Positions 1 to 64,000 of a stretch of DNA of 64,000 nt are shown in pieces. The notes under the pieces are model-generated. The model searched no databases. It saw nothing but the letters and a program-made list of their open reading frames with translations, and was not told the DNA's origin. Made by a program: the position numbers and the translations under genes. Source of the stretch: Scylla paramamosain (taxonomy: Eukaryota > Arthropoda > Malacostraca > Decapoda > Portunidae); NCBI RefSeq assembly GCF_035594125.1, contig NC_087178.1:13441751-13505750 (forward strand), given 5' to 3'. How positions within the stretch are numbered: position 1 is the stretch's first letter; each line of letters begins with the position of its first letter.

Positions 1-619
1 CATAGCAAAAGCTATTGTTTATTACTAATTCAGTTTCTATAAATATATACCTCATTTTTATATATTTGGAGGAGAGACACAGAGTGTAAGATTGTAATTC
101 AATCTTTGAAATAGGATAAATGTGATCCAGCTGAAAAGCCTTGATCCAGCTGAAAAGCCTTAATGTAAACAAACAGTTTTCAGCACTCAGGAGTAATTCT
201 GAGACACTTGTGGCTCTCTCAATGACCCCCAATGCCATCACTACTATACAACAAGATGTCTAAGTGTTATGATCACCTTCATTTTGGCAGTAAGTGGGTT
301 TCTCCTCTCTGTGTCTCTGTGTAAGACTTCCCTCACTAGATCAGTCTAAACAGTATCTTCTGATGGGTTCTGTGTCATAAGTTCATTCAGTACATCCTTT
401 CTGGATAAATAATTTGTGAGCTGGAGATGTAAAGTAGCCATCTTGGCTTTGGCAACATCTGTCATAAGCCACTAAGATAGTGCAGATTAGTGTCTGGGAA
501 CAGATTAATTCATTTTACATTGATTCCTATGGGGAAAATAGTTTCAGTTTTTTAACGTTTTGGATTTCAAAACAGCATTCAGAAATTAATTAAGTTTGAG
601 AACAGAGGTTTCCCTGTAT
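1..619. mobile_element. MITE-A copy, cut by the window edge
   Basis: The same sequence recurs at 6718-7492 in this orientation and at 5789-6592 and 50138-50853 inverted. It ends in a degraded version of the family's terminal repeat (GGTTTCCCTGTA against GGTTCCACTGTA). No open reading frame is kept. TA-type duplications suggest a Tc1/mariner or Tigger-related non-autonomous family. Confidence 0.7.
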
Positions 620-621
620 GG

Positions 622-1660
622 AGGAGGAAAAAGGTCATGGAAGCTGGCACAAATTCATACAATGATGATAGTTTGGTGGATGAGACTGTAGTGACAGCAG
701 ATGAAGTGGTAGAACGTGAGGCAAAGTTTGGGCTGGCCACAAAAATACCTGAGCCACTGGAGAGAGGTGCAGTATTAGGCCTAAGACTGGAGAAGGATGA
801 GACAGAAAAGTTAGTTTTTGGAGAGGAAATGAGATTCCTGAGGTGGGTGGTGAGCTGAATAAAAAGACAGCTGTTCTAAGCTTGTGAAATATAGGTAGGC
901 CATTGCCCTACATTAAAAGGAGAGCAGAAGGGGTAAGATGGGAGGTTAAATTCAGATCAGAGACAGTAGATATGATGAAAAATATTATAGAGTGCGAGTG
1001 CACCATGAGAGCCCAGTGAGAAGGAGTGATGCTAGTAGTATCATGACAGGAGTGGTGTTGGAGATTGATGTCATAGAAGTTGAAGATGTGGCCTGGTTGA
1101 GAAAGAAAGGTGACTTTGGACATGTCAATGTTGCTAAATTGGATGCAGTATTGAAAGGAGTTACCCTGGCAGTGAAGTGGAACCTGCAGGTAGTTGAGAC
1201 TTGCACTGACTCTGCTACCGTGTTTGGCTGGATGAAATCAATAATGTTGGCAGAAAAGAATTCACATGAAAAGAGTCTCTGAAATGACTGTGGTGCGACA
1301 ATTGGGAATCCTACAAGAGTTGTTGGATGTGTGCAATCTTTAGCTGCATGCAATTTTTGTCCCTTCAAAGAAGAACAAGGAGGATAGTCTAACGAGAGTA
1401 AAGAAGGCCTATTTATGGGTGCTGCAGGATGAGGAGTCGACTGAGGCGTGTTGTGTTGGAGTGCTAAGTGTAAAAGAGCTTCATGGGATTCCTCAGCATG
1501 TCCTAGATATATAAAGAGTGATACATCCATCAGAAGATGAAGAGAGTAGTGAGAAATGAAGTGAGAGTGAAGAGGTGGATATTGGAAATGAATAGGAGGA
1601 AGCCCAAGATGAAATGATATTGAGGTGATTGGAAAGAGAGAAGCAACAACCAATGTGGAT
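622..1660 (+). pseudogene. Decayed Ty3/gypsy-type pol fragment (RT end, RNase H, integrase start)
   Basis: Around 757-830 the translation contains GAVLGLRLEKDE, then frame is lost. At 1080-1345 it resumes with AWLRKKGDFGHVNVAKLDAV, the CTDSATVFGW block of the RNase H core, and a following LGILQELLDVCNL. NKEDSLTRVKKAYL follows near 1373. This order matches the RT-RNase H-integrase junction of a Ty3/gypsy pol. Several frameshifts and stops show it is dead. No LTRs are recognised. Confidence 0.65.
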
Positions 1661-2266
1661 GAGAGATTACAGTGATAACATAATTTGTATATATGTTGAA
1701 TGCATTCTTTAGAATATTAAGTTCACAAAATGATCTTAAGATCAGGAGGGCATGTAGTTTAAAGAGACTGTTTAGGGTTATGATGCAAGTGGTTAGACAT
1801 ATTTGGGAGTTGGCAACAGTGGAAAACATAAGAAGGAAACAAAGTTAGAAGTGGGCAAGGCAGTTTGTTGGATGTCTTGCGATTGTGTGGCTGTCACAGC
1901 CATGGCTGTTGATGTTGGCTCCCTGCTCTTGTGGTGATTTGCAGGCCTTGGTATTCCAGTTTGGTATAGTGTCAGCATACTGGAAGGGGTTTTGCTGTGG
2001 CTGTCATACCAGGCTCAAGGGTCCCAGGTGATTAAATTTGTCCAGTAATGTCCACAGCATGGAGTGGAGAGGTGATTAAGGTTGCTAGTTGTTGTTCCTC
2101 CAAGGTAGACCTGAGGTTTCTTGGCTAGAGGTAGGTGTGAATGACTTTTTTTTTTTTCCTTCTCTACTACAAGACCTTTGTCTTGTAACAGAAAGTAAAA
2201 GGTTGATGATGATGATGATGATGATGATGAAGTATCTTTAACAAGGTTGCATTAACATAAACTCAC
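1661..2266. other. Intron, no gene recognised
   Basis: Contains a T run near 2147-2158 and a (TGA)n microsatellite at about 2203-2230. I looked for the CUB G terminal exon here and found no convincing one. Confidence 0.5.
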
Positions 2267-61155
<58,889 letters not shown>

Positions 61156-61360
61156 CTGCACCACAAACACAGGCAGCAGTGATTAGTCTTCTTATCATAT
61201 ATCTATCATTCTGTTTTTCTCATGTAAGAAAGTAGTAAAAATGGAATGTGCAGGTTAAAAGTAAGTGCACAGCTTTGTGCCGCAACTGCTACAAAAATTA
61301 AACCCTACATGGGACAGCTGGTACAGGAAGAAAGCTGAAAACTTTAAAAATATTACCATC

Positions 61361-61461
<101 letters not shown>

Positions 61462-61489
61462 AATCTTTTGATTTCTGTAACTTCACATC

Positions 61490-63190
61490 ATCCATCTCAT
61501 AATGATATTTTATTCTTTTCTTACTCTTACCAAACTCCTCTACTTTACATTTACTTTAATTGAATTCCATTTGCCAAGATTTACTCCATCTATTTATCTT
61601 ATTTAAATCATCTTGCAGTACCATACAGTCATTTACATTTTCTATCCTTCTCATCAGCTTAGCATAATCTGCAAATAAGTTTATATAACTGTCTATTTCT
61701 TCATTTGTCATTCACGTATATTACAAACATTATCTGTCCCAACACTGACCCCTGTGGGACACCACTAGTTACTTTCAGCCAAAATGAATTCTGGTCTTGT
61801 ATTACTGTTCTCATCTCTCTATCATCCATATAATCCTCTATCGACTCCAGCAGTTTTCCTCCAATTTTTCCATAATTTTTTTATCTTCCATAGCAATCTT
61901 CAGTGTGGTACTTTGTCAAACGCTTTCTTCAAATCTAAGTAGACATCATCCACCCATCCGTCTCTCTCCTGCACAATATCAATTACCCTTGAATAAAAGA
62001 ACAATAAGTTCATGGAGAATCATCTTCCCCTCCTAAATCCAAATTGACAATTTACCAAAACTTTGTCTTTTTCCAAATGTTCCATCCGTTTTTCCTTTAT
62101 TGTTCTTTCGCTTAGTCTTCCTACAACACTAGTCAAGGACACTAGTCTATAATTTAATGGGTTTTCCTTATTTCCTCCTTTGAATATTGGTGTAATATTC
62201 GCCACTAGACTGTCACCACTAGACTGAATTTTTATCAGCCAGTTGTTCTCTACATTCCTTCAATATCCAGTTTGATACTCCATCTAGACCAGTTGTTTTA
62301 CTTACATTAAGTTCTTCCATCATCTTAAGTATTTCTTCATAACTGACTGGGACTGTACTTAGTATATTCCTCACCAACTTATCCCTTCCAGCATCAAACT
62401 CCCCTTCCACAGTAAATACCAATCTGAAACTATTGTTCATAACTGCTACCATGTCCTGTGCATCCTCATAGATTTTTCCTTCAACTTCCTATCTTGATAC
62501 CCCTTCCTCCTTCTTCATCTTCCCACTAATATGTCTAAAGAACAGTTTGGGTTCATTTATACATTTATCTATTATATCTCTTTTATAGTTTCTTCTCTCC
62601 ATTCTTATTATCTCAACATATTTATTTCTAGCATTAATATATTCCTCCCATCTGTTCTCAGTTTTCTTCTTCATCCATCTATTCCAAGCATTTAGTTTAC
62701 AATTTCTAACCTCTTTGCATTTTATACTGAACCATTCTTTACCCTTTCTACATCTTGCTCCTCCTCTAGGTACAAATTTCTCCACAGCAGAATTATCTAT
62801 CCTTATAAATTCATCCCATTTTTCCTGAACATCTTCTGCATCTTCAAAGTCTTTCCAGTCCACGGCAAAAAAGTATTTTCTTAATTTTTCAAAGTCAGCT
62901 TTACTATATTTAAATCTTTTCACCTTATAATTTTCATCAATGATTACATTTTCATTTTTCAATTTAAATTCCATCAACACATGATCACTATCATAGTGTA
63001 TAGTTTCAATAATTTCCATGTCCTTGGTAAACACTAAATCAAGTCTTGATGGTTTATCTCTTCCACTAAATCTGGTATCACAATCAACCCATTGAGTCCT
63101 TAAGTTTCCCACCATCCAGTTTAAGTCTATTACTCCATTAGTTTTCACTTCCAGTTGTTGTCAATGTCTCCCAATTTCTCTCCTTACAAT
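61490..63190 (-). pseudogene. L1* LINE, copy i
   Basis: From the right: endonuclease end (PSRLDLVFTKDME, YDSDHVLMEF, 62489-63148), linker (WNRWMKKKTENRWEEYINAR, EPKLFFRHISGKM), RT front (SKTTGLDGVSNWILKE, 62219-62452; NPLNYRLVSLTSVVGRLSE, 62020-62205), and the finger and palm remains to 61500. The C-terminal end and 3' tail are missing. Confidence 0.82.
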
Positions 63191-63199
63191 TAAAATCAC

Positions 63200-64000
63200 C
63201 AACAATAACTCCAGCAACAATAACAAACTCCAATACACTACATTTTCTTGCATTAAACTCCATTTTCTATTTTTTACTCCATTCATATATTCAGCTATAT
63301 ATCTTATTCAAGTCCTCTTGGAGCAGGTCACAGTCCCCCTTATTCTTCACTTCCTTCATGATCTTCGCATCATCAGCAAACAGACTTATATAACTTTCTG
63401 TTTCTTCAACCGTATCATTTAAGCATACAACAAACGTAATTGGAGGTAGGACTGATCCATGAGGAACTCAACTGTAAACACTTGAAAGTAGATGTTTCAT
63501 CTCTTACAACTGTCCTCAACTCTCTGTCCTTTAGGAAGTCCTCCATCCATGCCAGTAATTTTCCTCTCACACTATCTACTTCTCTAAATTTCCACACTAG
63601 TCTCTTGTACGGGTTTTCCTCAGATCTAAATAAATGCAAACCAACATTCATCTCTTTCTTGTATTACATCAATAACTCTTGAATAGAAGCATACCAAGTT
63701 AGTTGCACAAGAGTGTCCTTTCCAAAAGCCAAACTGTATGTCACTTATTATGTCTTTGGTTTCCAGATATTCAATTCATTTGTCTTTAACTGCCCTTTCA
63801 CAGGCCTTAGCCACCACACTTGTCAATGATACAGGTCTACAATTCATTGGATCCTCTCTCATGCCTCCTTTGTATATTGGAACAATATTTGCTCTTTTAC
63901 AGTCCTCAGGGACTCTACCATCCCTCAGCAAACAATTTATGATACTGTGTATTTTAGCACTTAGCTTAAGTCCCAGAAAACGGTCCAAAACCATAGTCAA
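63200..64000 (-). pseudogene. L1* LINE, copy j, running off the window
   Basis: Encodes RT parts on the minus strand: 63776-64000 (GRVPEDCKRANIVPIYKGG, CRPVSLTSVVAKACERAV) and 63415-63651 (KRLVWKFREVDSVRGKLLAW, LKDRELRTVVRD). The FADD region is near 63370-63390. It begins abruptly at about 63205, next to copy i. Confidence 0.82.

Noticed and set aside
637..858. A 73-residue frame as a small host gene
   Set aside because: Its sequence continues into gypsy RNase H remains with frame breaks, so it is part of a dead element.
1661..2266. A terminal exon for CUB domain G
   Set aside because: No AG-bounded stretch in the needed phase gave the fourth cysteine and GF ending.

Overview
This window looks like intronic and exonic DNA from a large, repeat-rich animal genome, most likely an arthropod. 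I infer a decapod crustacean from the density of very long (TA)n, (TG)n and (GA)n microsatellites and from the mix of LINE, BEL/Pao and Ty3/gypsy elements. No species can be named from the sequence alone. There are no bacterial-style genes, operons, CRISPR arrays or recognisable tRNA/rRNA genes.

The only cellular gene I can support lies on the minus strand from 61155 down to 2267. It has fifteen exons with AG/GT borders, and the splice phase agrees at every one of the 14 junctions. Together they give 2,309 bases (769 codons plus two bases of a split codon) encoding six complete CUB domains and most of a seventh, back to back with no other domain type. That layout is typical of cubilin, the giant endocytic receptor made largely of CUB domains. 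The first and last parts of the gene lie outside the window. Exons are about 4% of the gene span. They sit in tight groups (60.7-61.2 kb, 41.2-43.9 kb, 18.1-18.6 kb, 2.3-4.7 kb), with a lone exon at 49.4 kb, separated by introns of 22.6, 13.5, 11.2 and 5.4 kb.

The large introns are filled with mobile DNA. From the left: a ~0.8-kb TIR element family (MITE-A) at 1-619 and 5.3-7.5 kb beside (TA)n arrays; a decayed gypsy RNase H fragment at 0.6-1.6 kb; and a head-to-tail chain of four CR1/L2-like LINEs (family L1*) at 8.6-16.7 kb. Then come a ~480-bp palindrome at 17.15-17.63 kb and a nested complex from 19.8 to 39.7 kb. In that complex a deleted gypsy element sits in a (TA)n array, and its 3' LTR is split at its internal (GT)n by a BEL/Pao element (22270-33804) and an L1* LINE (33.8-39.2 kb). 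The BEL 5' LTR carries a Tigger-type MITE and a nearly full-length jockey-like LINE (family L2*). The L1* LINE carries a hAT element with a perfect 8-bp target duplication, and that hAT element carries another L1* LINE.

Further right there is a PIF/Harbinger derivative (42.7-43.3 kb), another L1* array with a Tigger transposase fragment and a second TA-flanked MITE (44.1-49.2 kb), and plus-strand LINEs of three families at 51-60.6 kb with a Penelope-like fragment. Decayed L1* copies run to the end. The most striking pattern is that L1* LINEs are repeatedly bounded on both sides by (TG/CA)n, which suggests a LINE family that inserts into CA microsatellites.
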